Shown here in pieces: positions 22,802 to 32,073 of a DNA stretch of 64,000 nucleotides. The position numbers and the translations under genes were made by a program. Each line of letters opens with the position of its first letter. Position 1 is the first letter of the stretch. The DNA lies in assembly GCA_963777325.1 (NCBI GenBank), contig CAVZQE010000016.1, positions 62,001 to 126,000 on the forward strand, in the 5' to 3' direction. Below the pieces are notes generated by a model that did not search any database, was not told the origin of the DNA, and worked only from the letters and a program-made list of their open reading frames with translations. The stretch is from JAFAXA01 sp963777325 (GTDB lineage: Bacteria; Pseudomonadota; Alphaproteobacteria; Acetobacterales; Acetobacteraceae).

Positions 22802-25800
22802 TCTCGAAATTCTTCATCGACCGGCCGGTGCTCGCCAACGTGCTGGCGATCGTCTTCGTGCTGGTCGGCCTCGTGTCGCTCCTGCGGCTGCCCGTCTCGC
22901 AATACCCGAACGTCGTGCCGCCGACCGTGCAGGTGACGACCCGCTACCCCGGCGCGAGCGCCGACACGATCGCCAGCACCGTCGCCCTGCCGATCGAGCA
23001 GCAGGTCAACGGCGTCGAGCACATGCTCTACATGCAGTCGACCAGCGCGAGCGACGGCACCTACGCGCTGACGGTCACGTTCGACATCGGCACCGACCTG
23101 AACTTCGCGCAGGTGCTGGTGCAGAACCGGGTTTCGAGCGCGCTCGCCTCCCTGCCGCAATCGGTGCAGGCCCAAGGCGTGACCGTGCAGCAGAAATCGA
23201 CCGCGATCCTGCAGATCGTCACCCTGACCTCGCCGACCGGGAAGTATGACAGCCTCTATCTGAGCAACTACGCGACCATCAACCTCGTCAACGAGCTGGC
23301 GCGGTTGCCGGGCGTCGGCAATGTCAAGGTGTTCGGCGTCGGCCAGTACGCGATGCGGATCTGGATGGACCCGAACAAGCTGCAGGCGCGCGGCCTGACG
23401 CCGCAGGACGTGATCCGGGTCGTGCAGCAGCAGAGCCAGCAGGTCACGGCCGGGCAGGTCGGCATGCCGCCCGCGGCCCAGGGCCAGCAGTTCCAGTACA
23501 CGGTCAACCTCGCCGGCCGGCTGCAAACGCCGGAAGAGTTCGCCTCCGTCGTGGTGAAGAGCGAGGGCGGGCGCATCACCCGCGCTGCGCGACGTGGCCC
23601 GCGTCGAACTCGGCGCGCAGACCTACTCGCAGGCCTTCACGCTGAACGGCGCGCCCTCCGGCGGCGTCGCGATCTACCAGTCGCCGGATGCGAACGCGCT
23701 CTCGGTCGCGCAGGAAGTGCGGGCGAAGATGGAGCAGCTCAAGGCCAATTTTCCGCCGGGCCTGACCTATAGCGTGCCGTTCGACACCACGCGCTTCGTG
23801 CAGGCGTCGATCAACGAGGTCTATCGCACGCTGATCGAAGCCGCCTTGCTGGTGCTCGTCGTGATCCTGGTGTTCCTGCAGGACTGGCGGGCGATGCTCG
23901 TGCCGGCGACGACGGTGCCGGTGACGATCATCGGCGCCTTCGCGGCGATGGACGCGCTCGGCTTCACGGTCAACCTCTCCACCCTGTTCGCGATCATCCT
24001 CGCGATCGGCATCGTGGTCGACGACGCGATCGTGATCGTCGAGGGCGCGACCGCGCATATCGAACGCGGGCTCTCGCCGCACGACGCTGCCGTCAAGCGC
24101 GATGGACCAGCTGCTCGGGCCGGTCATCGGCATCACGCTCGTGCTGATGTCGGTCTTCATCCCGGCCGCCTTTCTGCCGGGGCTGACCGGGCAGATGTAC
24201 CGGCAATTCGCGCTGGTGATCGCGGCGACGGCGCTCATCAGCGCGATCAACGCCGCGACCCTGAAGCCGACGCAATGCGCGCTCTGGCTCCGGCGTCCGA
24301 CGCCGCCGGAGAAGCGCAACATCTTCGCGCGCGGCTTCAACCGGGTCTACGACCGGCTGGAAGGCGGCTATGCGCGGGTGATCGGCTTCATGGTCCGCCG
24401 CAGCGGCCTGATGGTGCTGGCGGCGCTCATCTGCGCGGGTCTCGGCGTCTGGGGCGTCGCCCGGCTGCCGACCGCGTTCATCCCGATCGAGGATCAGGGC
24501 TACGTGGTGATCGGGGTGCAGCTGCCCGATGGCGCGTCGCTGGAACGCACGCAACAGGCGCTCGACGAGGCGACCCGCATCGCGCGCGCGACTCCGGGCG
24601 TCGATCAGGTGATCGAAATCGCCGGGATCTCGCTGCTCGACAACAGCGCCTCGCTCGCCAATGCCGGCGCGGCCTACGTGATCCTGAAGGACTGGAGCCA
24701 GCGCGGGAAAGGGACAGGATCTGCGGTCGATCTACACCCATCTCATGGCCGGCCTCGGCCGGATGCAGGATGCGAAGGGCTTCGTGCTGGTGCCGCCGCC
24801 GATCCAGGGCATCGGCAACTCGTCCGGCTTCACCATGGAGGTGGAGCTGAAGGACGGCAGCTTCGATTACCGCAAGCTACAGGCGCTCACCGAAGCCATC
24901 GTTCACGACGCCAGCACGCAGTCGAGCCTGCAACGCCTCAACAGCTCCTTCCGCGCCGGCGTGCCGCAGCTCCAGGTGGCCGTGGACCGATCGAAGGCCG
25001 AGACGCTGCAAGTATCGGTCGGCGACGTGTTTTCGGTGCTCGCCTCCTATCTCGGCTCGACCTACGTCAATCAGTTCAACGCGTTCGGCCGTACCTTCCA
25101 GGTCTATGTGCAGGCCGATTCGAGCTACCGCGTGCGGCCCTCCGACATCGAGCGCCTCTACGTGCGCAGCCAGGGCGGGAACAGATGGTCCCAATCGGCG
25201 CGCTCGCCCAGGTGCGGGAGACGACGGGGCCGTCGCTCGTCACGCTCTATAATCTCTATCTCGCGGCGACGGTGGTCGGCGGTCCGGCGCCTGGCTTCAG
25301 TTCGGGCGAGGCGATGGGCGTGATGGAGCAGGTCGCGAACCAGGTTCTGCCGCCCGGCGCGGGCTTCAGCTGGACGGCCATGTCGTATCAGGAGAAGGCG
25401 GTCGGCAATCAGATCGTCTATGTCTTCGGGCTCGGGCTGCTGCTCGTCTATCTCTGCCTCGCGGGCCAGTACGAGAGCTGGATCGCGCCGCTCTCCGTGG
25501 TGCTCGCCGTGCCGCTGGCGCTGATCGGTCCGGCGCTGGCGCTCGGCTTCCTTGGGCTCGCGAACAACCTCTACACCCAGATCGGTCTCGTGCTGCTGAT
25601 CGCCCTCGCGGCGAAGAACGCGATCCTCATCGTCGAGGTGGCGCGCGAGTTGCGCATCCTGGAAGGGGAGAGCGTGATCGACGCCGCCGTGAACGCGGCG
25701 CGGTCCCGCTTCCGCCCGATCCTGATGACGTCCTTCGCCTTCATCCTGGGCGTCGTGCCGCTGCTGACGGCGACCGGCGCGGGGGCGAACGCCCGCGCCT

Positions 25801-25940
25801 CGCTGGGCCTCAGCGTGTTCAGCGGCATGATCGCCTCGACCTGCCTCGCCGTGCTGTTCGTGCCGTCCTTCTTCGTCGTGCTGCAGCGGATCGAGGAGCG
25901 GCGCAAGCCGAGGACGGTCGCCGAGGTGACGGCTCCTTAG
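22798..25940 (+). CDS. RND multidrug efflux pump, HAE1/AcrB family, several frameshifts
   Basis: Proton-driven inner-membrane exporter of hydrophobic compounds, working with the adaptor upstream. The N terminus FFIDRPVLANVLAIVFVLVG is the classic HAE1 first membrane segment, and ITLVLMSVFIPAAFLPGLTG with AIGIVVDDAIVIVE marks the proton-relay membrane block (two adjacent Asp in VVDDAI). The second half repeats the fold, with LGLLLVYLCLAGQYESW and ALAAKNAILIVEVARELR. Length is about 1,045 residues, normal for AcrB. Extra bases lie near 23584, 24098, 24714 and 25177-25181, each restoring conserved sequence when skipped. GTG 22798 overlaps the adaptor stop. The stop (TAG 25938-25940) overlaps the stop of the convergent permease gene. 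No outer-membrane partner is adjacent; a NodT-type protein at 61.9-63.4 kb may serve. Confidence 0.92.
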
Positions 25941-27583
25941 ATCTCCTCGGCCCCGGAACGCAACGGCCCGGAGGCAACGTCGGTCATCCGGGCCATGACC
26001 GCCACCGTGTCCTGTGCGAACAGCGCGCAGCGGAGCGAGATCGCGATGACGACGAGGCTCCAGATCGCCGTCAGCACGACGTCCGGCCAGAAGCCGAGCC
26101 AGCCGAGACCGCCGCCCACGTCGGAGAGCGCCGAAAGCACCCACATCCCGCCGAACCACGGCAATAGCCAGGAGATTTCGCGCCAGCCGAACTGGCTCGC
26201 CGGATGGCGCGCGATCAGATGGAACCAGCCGGCATAGGCGGCGAAGCCGACGGCCACGATCACGAACAGCACCGTGTTGGTCAGGAACCCGGTCCAGAGG
26301 ATCACGAGATTGCTGCAAATGAAGGCCGCCGGCGCGATCACCCCGGCGCCGGGAAGACGGAACGGCCGCACGAGATCGGGCACGTTCCGCCGCAAGACAA
26401 GCAGCGCGACCGGCCCCAGACCGTACGTGAGCACGGTGATCGAGGTGATGTAGTTGACCAGGAGCTGCCAGGCCGGGAAGGGCAGCAGGAACACGACGCC
26501 AACCACCCACATCACCAGCACGGCGATGAACGGCGCCTGGGCGCGATTGAGCCGGGTCAGCCATCCGGGGCCGGCCCCCATCTCGCCCACCGCGTAGAGA
26601 ATGCGCGAGCCGCCGGTGACATACATGAGGCCGGTGCCGCCGGGAGAGACATACGCATCCACATACAGGATGAACGCGAGCCAGCTCATGCCGAGCATGG
26701 ACGCAAGCCCGGCGAATGGGCCAAGCGCCCCCGGGAAGTCCAGTTGCGCCCAGCCATGCGCGAGGTCGGCTGGCCGCAGCGCCGCCAGGAAGCCGTACTG
26801 CAGGAGGATATACACAGCCGCGCCGAGCAGGACCGAGCCGATCACCGCCATCGGGATGTGGCGGCCCGGATTGGCGCTCTCGCCGCCGAGGTCGATCGCG
26901 GTCCTGAAACCGAGATAGGAGAACACGATGCCCGCCGCAGGCAGCGCCGTGAAGATGCCGGTCACCTGATAGCCGCCGGGGTCGAGGCTCATCGCGCCGG
27001 AATGGCCGATGGAGACGAAGATCAGCGCCAGCGCCGTCGCGACCGGTACCGCGATCTTCCACCAGGTAACGGTGGAGTTGACCTGCAGCAGGAGGCGGAT
27101 GGCGAGCAGATTGAGCGCCGCGATGACCAGCAGCAGGGCCGCGCAGACCACGAAGCCGAGCGCGGTCAGCACGCCGCTGGCCCCCGGCACGATCAGGCCG
27201 GGAATGTAGTTATTGGCGTAGGTGACGATCGCCTCGGCCTCGACCGCGGGCACGGGCACATAGGACAGGAACAGCATCCAGCCCCAGATGCGGCCAAGCC
27301 CGTCGCCATGGCTCGCGTGGCTCATATGGACGAGCGCGCCGCTCTTCGGGAACAGGGTCGCGAGTTCGGCGAAGCAGAGCGCGATCAGCATGATGATGAC
27401 CGCGCCGACGACCCAGCTCCACAAGGCAAGCGGGCCGGCGATGCGCGCCGCATGGAACGACCCGAACAGCCATCCGGAGCCGATCATGCTGGTCGTGCTT
27501 GCGAAGAGCAGGCCGATGATCCGGGCGTCTCGCCGAAGAGCGCTTGGCTGGCCCTTGGCGCCGGCGGGCAGAGCCTGCGACAT
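25937..27583 (-). CDS. APC-family amino acid permease
   Basis: A 548-residue inner-membrane secondary transporter of the amino acid-polyamine-organocation superfamily, undamaged. The start MSQALPAGAKG was taken because upstream residues are basic and not conserved. The first membrane helix has the family's unwound glycine motif (FASTTSMIGSGWLFG), followed by a conserved FAELATLFPKSGALVHM in helix 3 and the FSYLGFRTAIDLGGE helix 6 region. About 12 to 14 hydrophobic segments are visible. The long form and the motif PKSGALVHM resemble the archaeal/bacterial APC subgroup near aspartate:proton symporter YveA, but substrate is not certain. It is transcribed toward the RND pump and shares four bases at the stops (TTAG). 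Confidence 0.85.
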   Translation of the reverse strand: MSQALPAGAKGQPSALRRDARIIGLLFASTTSMIGSGWLFGSFHAARIAGPLALWSWVVGAVIIMLIALCFAELATLFPKSGALVHMSHASHGDGLGRIWGWMLFLSYVPVPAVEAEAIVTYANNYIPGLIVPGASGVLTALGFVVCAALLLVIAALNLLAIRLLLQVNSTVTWWKIAVPVATALALIFVSIGHSGAMSLDPGGYQVTGIFTALPAAGIVFSYLGFRTAIDLGGESANPGRHIPMAVIGSVLLGAAVYILLQYGFLAALRPADLAHGWAQLDFPGALGPFAGLASMLGMSWLAFILYVDAYVSPGGTGLMYVTGGSRILYAVGEMGAGPGWLTRLNRAQAPFIAVLVMWVVGVVFLLPFPAWQLLVNYITSITVLTYGLGPVALLVLRRNVPDLVRPFRLPGAGVIAPAAFICSNLVILWTGFLTNTVLFVIVAVGFAAYAGWFHLIARHPASQFGWREISWLLPWFGGMWVLSALSDVGGGLGWLGFWPDVVLTAIWSLVVIAISLRCALFAQDTVAVMARMTDVASGPLRSGAEEI

Positions 27584-27673
27584 GCGCGCCTCCCGAGTTC
27601 CGAAAGCGAGCCTGCACCCTGGCCGCGCTCTTAGCAAAGGCGCAAAGCAGCCTTCGCAGTTGCGAATGAGGGC

Positions 27674-27841
27674 CTAAAGCGGTCCCGGCTTCACTCGCAT
27701 GGGCGGATCGCCCGGCTGGGGCGGCACGGGGGTGGGATAGGGCGGCTCCTCGATCGGGGTCGGCACGTCCGGGTCGGGGCCGGGGGGAACCGGGCCGGGC
27801 GCGGGCGGGGTGGGCGGGTCGGACATGAGCAGCATCGGCAT
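27674..27841 (-). CDS. Short proline-rich peptide (55 aa), unknown function
   Basis: I do not recognise this peptide. It begins MPMLLMSDPPTPPAPGPVPP and stays about 40% proline, with acidic residues and repeated PP, PGP and PTP turns, ending MRVKPGPL. There is no signal or membrane segment. A strong Shine-Dalgarno (GAGGAGG) lies six bases before ATG 27841, which is the main reason to believe it is translated. Polyproline runs of this kind would need EF-P for synthesis. It lies alone between the permease and the VOC gene, all on the minus strand. Confidence 0.5.
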   Translation of the reverse strand: MPMLLMSDPPTPPAPGPVPPGPDPDVPTPIEEPPYPTPVPPQPGDPPMRVKPGPL

Positions 27842-27900
27842 GGTAGCCTCCTCACCGTTGCCCGTCCTAACGCGGGAACCGGGCCGGGCGGTTCCGGCGG

Positions 27901-28329
27901 TCAGTAATTCGGCCAGAGGCCTGGAACCGCGATTTCGAGCGCATGCCCGTCCGGATCGCGGAAATAGATGCTGCGGCCGCCATGCCGCCAGGCAAGCTCG
28001 CTCTCGATCGGGACGGCATGAGCGCCGAGATGCGCCTGCCACGCGGCCAGTTCGCTGGCGGGGGTCGAGAAGCAGAGATGAAGTTGCCCACGCCCATCAT
28101 GAGGCGGGATTGATCCGCCGGGCGCTGGGGTCGGCTCCGTCGAGCCGCCCTGCCGGAACAGCAGCAGCACCTGGCCGGGTGCCACTCCCATGGCGCACAT
28201 GCGCCCGTCCCGAAGGAACGTCTCGCACCCGATCACCTCCGTGTAGAAGGCGACGGACCGGTCGAGGTCGGCGACATAGAGCGACGTCTCGAGGATGCCT
28301 GTCAGGCGTGGGGCGGGTCGCGGCGGCAT
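27901..28329 (-). CDS. VOC-family (glyoxalase/dioxygenase-fold) protein
   Basis: A 142-residue cytoplasmic protein of the vicinal-oxygen-chelate fold, which covers glyoxalases, dioxygenases and fosfomycin-resistance-like enzymes. Start MPPRPAPRLTG was chosen because the fold begins at ILETSLYVADLDRSVAFYTE. Two beta-alpha-beta-beta-beta modules are visible; putative metal ligands are the His in GQLHLCFST and the Glu of HALEIAVPG, with SIYFRDPDGHALEI the standard C-terminal motif. The upstream metal site in the first module is unclear. No partner enzyme is near, so the reaction cannot be assigned; a ring-cleaving or glutathione-dependent enzyme is possible. Confidence 0.85.
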   Translation of the reverse strand: MPPRPAPRLTGILETSLYVADLDRSVAFYTEVIGCETFLRDGRMCAMGVAPGQVLLLFRQGGSTEPTPAPGGSIPPHDGRGQLHLCFSTPASELAAWQAHLGAHAVPIESELAWRHGGRSIYFRDPDGHALEIAVPGLWPNY

Positions 28330-28572
28330 GGCGGTTGTCCTCGAATCGGGGGCGCTCGGAGGCAACGCGCCGAGGCCGGCCCTGGTGCCGTTCCGCCTCA
28401 CCCGCGCCCGTCCAGCCGAAGCCGGGCAGCTTTGAGGAACATCCTGCCTTGTGCGATCTCGCGCCGGGGTGCGACAACTTAGATCCAGACTCGCCGATGC
28501 TCACAGGACAGGAAGACCGTCGTCGATGAACACAGCGTCTCCCGTGCCCATCCACGCCATCCAGACGCTGTG

Positions 28573-29685
28573 ATGCAACGAATCCTGATCACCGGCGGAG
28601 CCGGGTTCATCGGCTGCCATCTCGCACGCGCGCTGCTTGCCTCCGGCTATGAGGTCCGGGTGCTGGACAGTCTCATCGAGCAGGTGCACGCGCCCGGTGG
28701 CCCCGGCGATCCGGTGATGCGGGATGTCGAGTTGGTCCGGGCCGACATTCGCGACCCCGAGGCGGTGCGGCGCGCGCTGCTGAACGTGGACAAGGTCGTC
28801 CATCTCGCCGCCGAGGTCGGCGTCGGCCAGAGCATGTACGCGATCGACCGCTACGTTTCGGTGAACGATCAGGGCACGGCGGTTCTGTTTCAGGAATTGA
28901 TCGACCGGCCGGCCGAGCGCGTCGTCGTCGCGTCCTCGATGAGCATCTACGGCGAGGGCCTCTACCGGACGCGGGACGGAAGGCTCGTCGAGGACGCGGA
29001 GCGGCCGGCGCAGCGGAGCGCGTCCGGATGCTGGGATCCGCTCGACGCGGACGGGGCGGCGCTGCGGCCCGTGCCGACGCCCGAGAGCAAGCGTCCGAAT
29101 CTCGCTTCGGTCTATGCGCTGACGAAATATGTGCAGGAGCGGCTGACGCTCACCGTCGCGCCCGCCTACGGCATGGAGGGCGTCGCGCTGCGCCTGTTCA
29201 ACGTCTATGGACCGGGCCAGGCGCTTTCGAATCCGTATACCGGCGTGCTTGCGATCTTCGCCTCGCGGCTGCTGAACGGCGAGCGGCCGCTCGTGTTCGA
29301 GGATGGGGAGCAGCGGCGCGACTTCGTGCATGTGGAGGACGTCGCCCGCGCGTTCGTGCTCGCGCTGGAGGAGCCGGCGGCCAAGGGGCAGGTATACAAC
29401 ATCGGCAGCGGCCGCGATGTCAGCATTCGCGAGGTCGGCCGCGAGCTCGCGCGCGCGATGGGACGGCCGCATCTGACGCCGGACGTGTTGGGCAAGGCGC
29501 GAATCGGCGATATCCGCCACTGCTTCGGCGACATCGCGCACGCGCGGGCGCAGCTCGGCTTCACGCCGCGCCGAAGCTTCGCGGACAGCCTCGGCGAGCT
29601 CGCCGAATGGGTCGGGCGCCAGCAAGCGGTGGATCGGGTTTCCGAAGCCCGGCGGGAGCTGGAGGCGAGGGGGCTGGTCGCATGA
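28573..29685 (+). CDS. NAD-dependent epimerase/dehydratase (first sugar-nucleotide enzyme of the cassette)
   Basis: An extended short-chain dehydrogenase of 370 residues acting on a nucleotide sugar, probably epimerising or oxidoreducing it. The NAD motif GGAGFIG is at 8-14, the catalytic Ser/Tyr/Lys triad is seen in VASSMSIYGEGL and YALTKYVQE, and LRLFNVYGPGQALSNPYTG with QRRDFVHVEDVARAF complete the family pattern. An insert with WDPLDADGA and PTPESKRPN between the Ser strand and the Tyr helix is longer than in GalE. ATG 28573 was preferred over GTG 28570 directly before it. It opens a seven-gene operon; the next start (ATG 29682) overlaps this stop. Promoters must lie in the 243 bases after the divergent VOC gene. 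Confidence 0.88.
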   Translation: MQRILITGGAGFIGCHLARALLASGYEVRVLDSLIEQVHAPGGPGDPVMRDVELVRADIRDPEAVRRALLNVDKVVHLAAEVGVGQSMYAIDRYVSVNDQGTAVLFQELIDRPAERVVVASSMSIYGEGLYRTRDGRLVEDAERPAQRSASGCWDPLDADGAALRPVPTPESKRPNLASVYALTKYVQERLTLTVAPAYGMEGVALRLFNVYGPGQALSNPYTGVLAIFASRLLNGERPLVFEDGEQRRDFVHVEDVARAFVLALEEPAAKGQVYNIGSGRDVSIREVGRELARAMGRPHLTPDVLGKARIGDIRHCFGDIAHARAQLGFTPRRSFADSLGELAEWVGRQQAVDRVSEARRELEARGLVA

Positions 29686-30770
29686 GGAACGCCCCGTCCT
29701 CGCCTGCGATCCTGCGTCACGCGCCCATCCTGGTCACCGGAGGCGCGGGCTTCATCGGCTGCAATCTCGCCGACCGGCTCGCGGCCGAGGGGCATCAGGT
29801 GCTGCTGTTCGATTCGCTCGCCCGGCCCGGCGTCGCGGACAATCTCGCCTGGCTGAAGCGGCGTCATCCGCGCCTGATCGGCACGATGATCGCGGACATT
29901 CGCGACGACGCCGCGGTGACCGAGGCGACGTCGCGCGCGGCGGCGGTGTTCCACATGGCGGCGCAGGTCGCGGTGACGACCAGCATGACCGATCCGCGGC
30001 AGGATTTCGACGTCAACGTCGTCGGCACCATGCTGCTTCTCGATGCGTTGCGCCGGCGCGGCGACAAGACGCCGCTTGTGTTCGCGAGCACGAACAAGGT
30101 CTACGGCGATCTCGCGGACGTGGCGCTCGACCAGGACGGCGCGTGCTATCTGCCGCGCGATCGCGATTTGCGTGCGCACGGTATCGGCGAGGACCGGCCG
30201 ATCAGCTTCCACACGCCGTATGGCTGCTCCAAGGGAGCGGCCGACCAGTATGTGCTGGATTTCGCGCGCAGCTTCGGCCTGCCGACGGCCGTTCTGCGCA
30301 TGAGCTGCATCTACGGAACCCGCCAGCGCGGCACCGAGGACCAGGGCTGGGTCGCGCATTTCCTGCTGCGGGCGCTGGCGGGCGAGCCGGTCACGATCTA
30401 CGGCGACGGCCGCCAGGTGCGCGACATCCTGTTCGTGGACGATGCCGTCTCCGCCTATGTCGCGGTGTGGCGGCGGATCGGCGCGGTATCGGGACGGGCG
30501 TTCAATCTGGGCGGCGGTCCGGCCAATGCGGTCAGCCTGCTGCAGCTGCTTCGCTGCATCGAGCGGATCACCGGCACGGATGTGGATTTGCGATTTGCCG
30601 ACTGGCGTCCGGGCGATCAGCGCTACTTCGTGTCCGACACGCGGCTTCTGTCGCGCACGCTCGGCCTGAGTCCGGCGCGGGCCTGGGAGGATGGCGTGGC
30701 CGCGCTCGCGTCGTGGTTCGAGCGGGAACGGCAGGGCGCACCGCGCCGCGTCGCCGCGGCAGGCGATTGA
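29682..30770 (+). CDS. NAD-dependent epimerase/dehydratase (CDP-paratose/tyvelose epimerase-like)
   Basis: A second extended SDR of 362 residues. NAD motif GGAGFIGCNLA lies near residues 19-29, the Ser strand in VFASTNKVYGDLAD, and the catalytic YxxxK in YGCSKGAAD. The tract STNKVYGD and the long loop with ISFHTPYGCSKGAADQYVLD, then MSCIYGTRQRGTEDQGWVAH, closely recall CDP-paratose 2-epimerase (RfbE), so C-2 epimerisation of a deoxysugar nucleotide is a reasonable guess, not proven. It overlaps the first epimerase and the radical SAM gene (TGATG at 30768-30772). Two different epimerases in one operon imply a nonstandard sugar. Confidence 0.85.
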   Translation: MRNAPSSPAILRHAPILVTGGAGFIGCNLADRLAAEGHQVLLFDSLARPGVADNLAWLKRRHPRLIGTMIADIRDDAAVTEATSRAAAVFHMAAQVAVTTSMTDPRQDFDVNVVGTMLLLDALRRRGDKTPLVFASTNKVYGDLADVALDQDGACYLPRDRDLRAHGIGEDRPISFHTPYGCSKGAADQYVLDFARSFGLPTAVLRMSCIYGTRQRGTEDQGWVAHFLLRALAGEPVTIYGDGRQVRDILFVDDAVSAYVAVWRRIGAVSGRAFNLGGGPANAVSLLQLLRCIERITGTDVDLRFADWRPGDQRYFVSDTRLLSRTLGLSPARAWEDGVAALASWFERERQGAPRRVAAAGD

Positions 30771-32065
30771 TGCGGGCCGCGCTCGTCAATCCGCCCTGGC
30801 GTTTCGACCACAGCATCTATTTCGGGTGCCGCGCGCCGCATCTGGCGCTGGAACTCGGCTATGCGCAGGCGCTGCTGCGAGCTGCCGGGCACGAGACGCT
30901 ATTCATCGACGCGCATCTCTGCGGCCTCGACGAAGCGGCGGTCGCGGAGCAGGTCGCATCGTTCCGGCCGGACATGACCGTCGTGACGACCGCGCCGAGC
31001 TATCTGTTCTGGCGCTGCGCCCCGCCGGAACTGCGCGTGCCGCGCGCGATGCTCGCGGCGCTCGGCGCTCGTGGCGGCATGACCGTCGCGGTCGGGCCGC
31101 ACGGATCGGCGACGCCGGAGCCGACATTGCGCAAGCTCGGGGTCGATGCGGTGGTACGGGGCGAGTGCGAGGAAGCGATCGCGGAGATCGCGGATCGCGG
31201 CGGACCGGAAGGGATCGGCGGGACGGCGTTCCTGCGCGGCGGCCGCATGGTCAGCGTTGGCCCGAACCGGGCAGCGCGGTTCTCGGATCTTCCCGCGCTG
31301 CGCTGGCCCGACGAATGGATCGCGCGTCACCCGCACCACCACCACCGCTTCGACGCCGAGCCGGTCGGCCCCGGCGCCGAGATGGAGGCGTCGCGCGGCT
31401 GTCCCTATCATTGCAGCTTCTGCGCCAAGATCGACTTCCGCGACGACTACCGGCGGCGGGATCTCGCGGTGCTGCTCGACGAGCTGGACGGGTTGATCGC
31501 GCAGGGCGTGCGCTACGTCTATTTCATCGACGAGATCTTCCTGCCGCAACGTCCCTTGCTGGAGGCGCTGGCGGAGCGCGACATCCAGTTCGGCGTGCAG
31601 ACCCGCATCGATCTCTGGAAGCCGGAGATGATCGCGCTGCTGGGCCATGCGGGATGCGTGTCCATCGAGGCCGGGGTCGAGAGCCTGACGGAAGAGGGCC
31701 GGGACTGGCTGACGAAGAAGTGCCGCATGAGCACGGACGAACTGTCCGACCGTCTGATCCTGGCACGGCGGCACGTACCCTTCGTGCAGGCCAACCTGAT
31801 CGCGACGGCGGGCGACGATCCGGCGATGATCGCGGCATGGCGCGAGAGCCTCCGCGCGCAAGGCGTCTGGGCGAACGATCCGGTGCCGCTCTATCCCTAT
31901 CCGAGCTCGCCGGACTACCGTAGGCTGTGGGGCGCGCCGGACGCGCAAGCCTGGGAGCGGGCGCACGCGCATTATTTGGCGCAGTTCGAGCGGATGAGCG
32001 ACATCCAGGAGCAGGAGCCGCTGCCGCTGGCGGCGCTCGAGGCCGAATGCCTGCCGCTCGCTTGA
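30770..32065 (+). CDS. B12-binding-domain radical SAM protein of an oligosaccharide cassette
   Basis: A 431-residue cytoplasmic enzyme. Residues 1-150 form a Rossmann-like cobalamin-binding domain and carry D47-x-H49-x-x-G52 (DAHLCG), the classic base-off B12 ligand motif. The radical SAM cluster motif CxxxCxxC is CPYHCSFC at 211-218, followed by a TIM-barrel pattern with VRYVYFIDEIFLPQ and CVSIEAGVESLTEEGRDWL. B12 radical SAM enzymes usually methylate unactivated carbon or phosphorus or rearrange carbon skeletons. Proteins of this type occur in gene sets with sugar epimerases and glycosyltransferases (I recall the family name B12_rSAM_oligo, from memory). A sugar-modifying role, such as C-methylation, is inferred. 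Both flanking starts overlap or abut its ends. Confidence 0.85.
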   Translation: MRAALVNPPWRFDHSIYFGCRAPHLALELGYAQALLRAAGHETLFIDAHLCGLDEAAVAEQVASFRPDMTVVTTAPSYLFWRCAPPELRVPRAMLAALGARGGMTVAVGPHGSATPEPTLRKLGVDAVVRGECEEAIAEIADRGGPEGIGGTAFLRGGRMVSVGPNRAARFSDLPALRWPDEWIARHPHHHHRFDAEPVGPGAEMEASRGCPYHCSFCAKIDFRDDYRRRDLAVLLDELDGLIAQGVRYVYFIDEIFLPQRPLLEALAERDIQFGVQTRIDLWKPEMIALLGHAGCVSIEAGVESLTEEGRDWLTKKCRMSTDELSDRLILARRHVPFVQANLIATAGDDPAMIAAWRESLRAQGVWANDPVPLYPYPSSPDYRRLWGAPDAQAWERAHAHYLAQFERMSDIQEQEPLPLAALEAECLPLA

Positions 32066-32073
32066 CACTCGGC

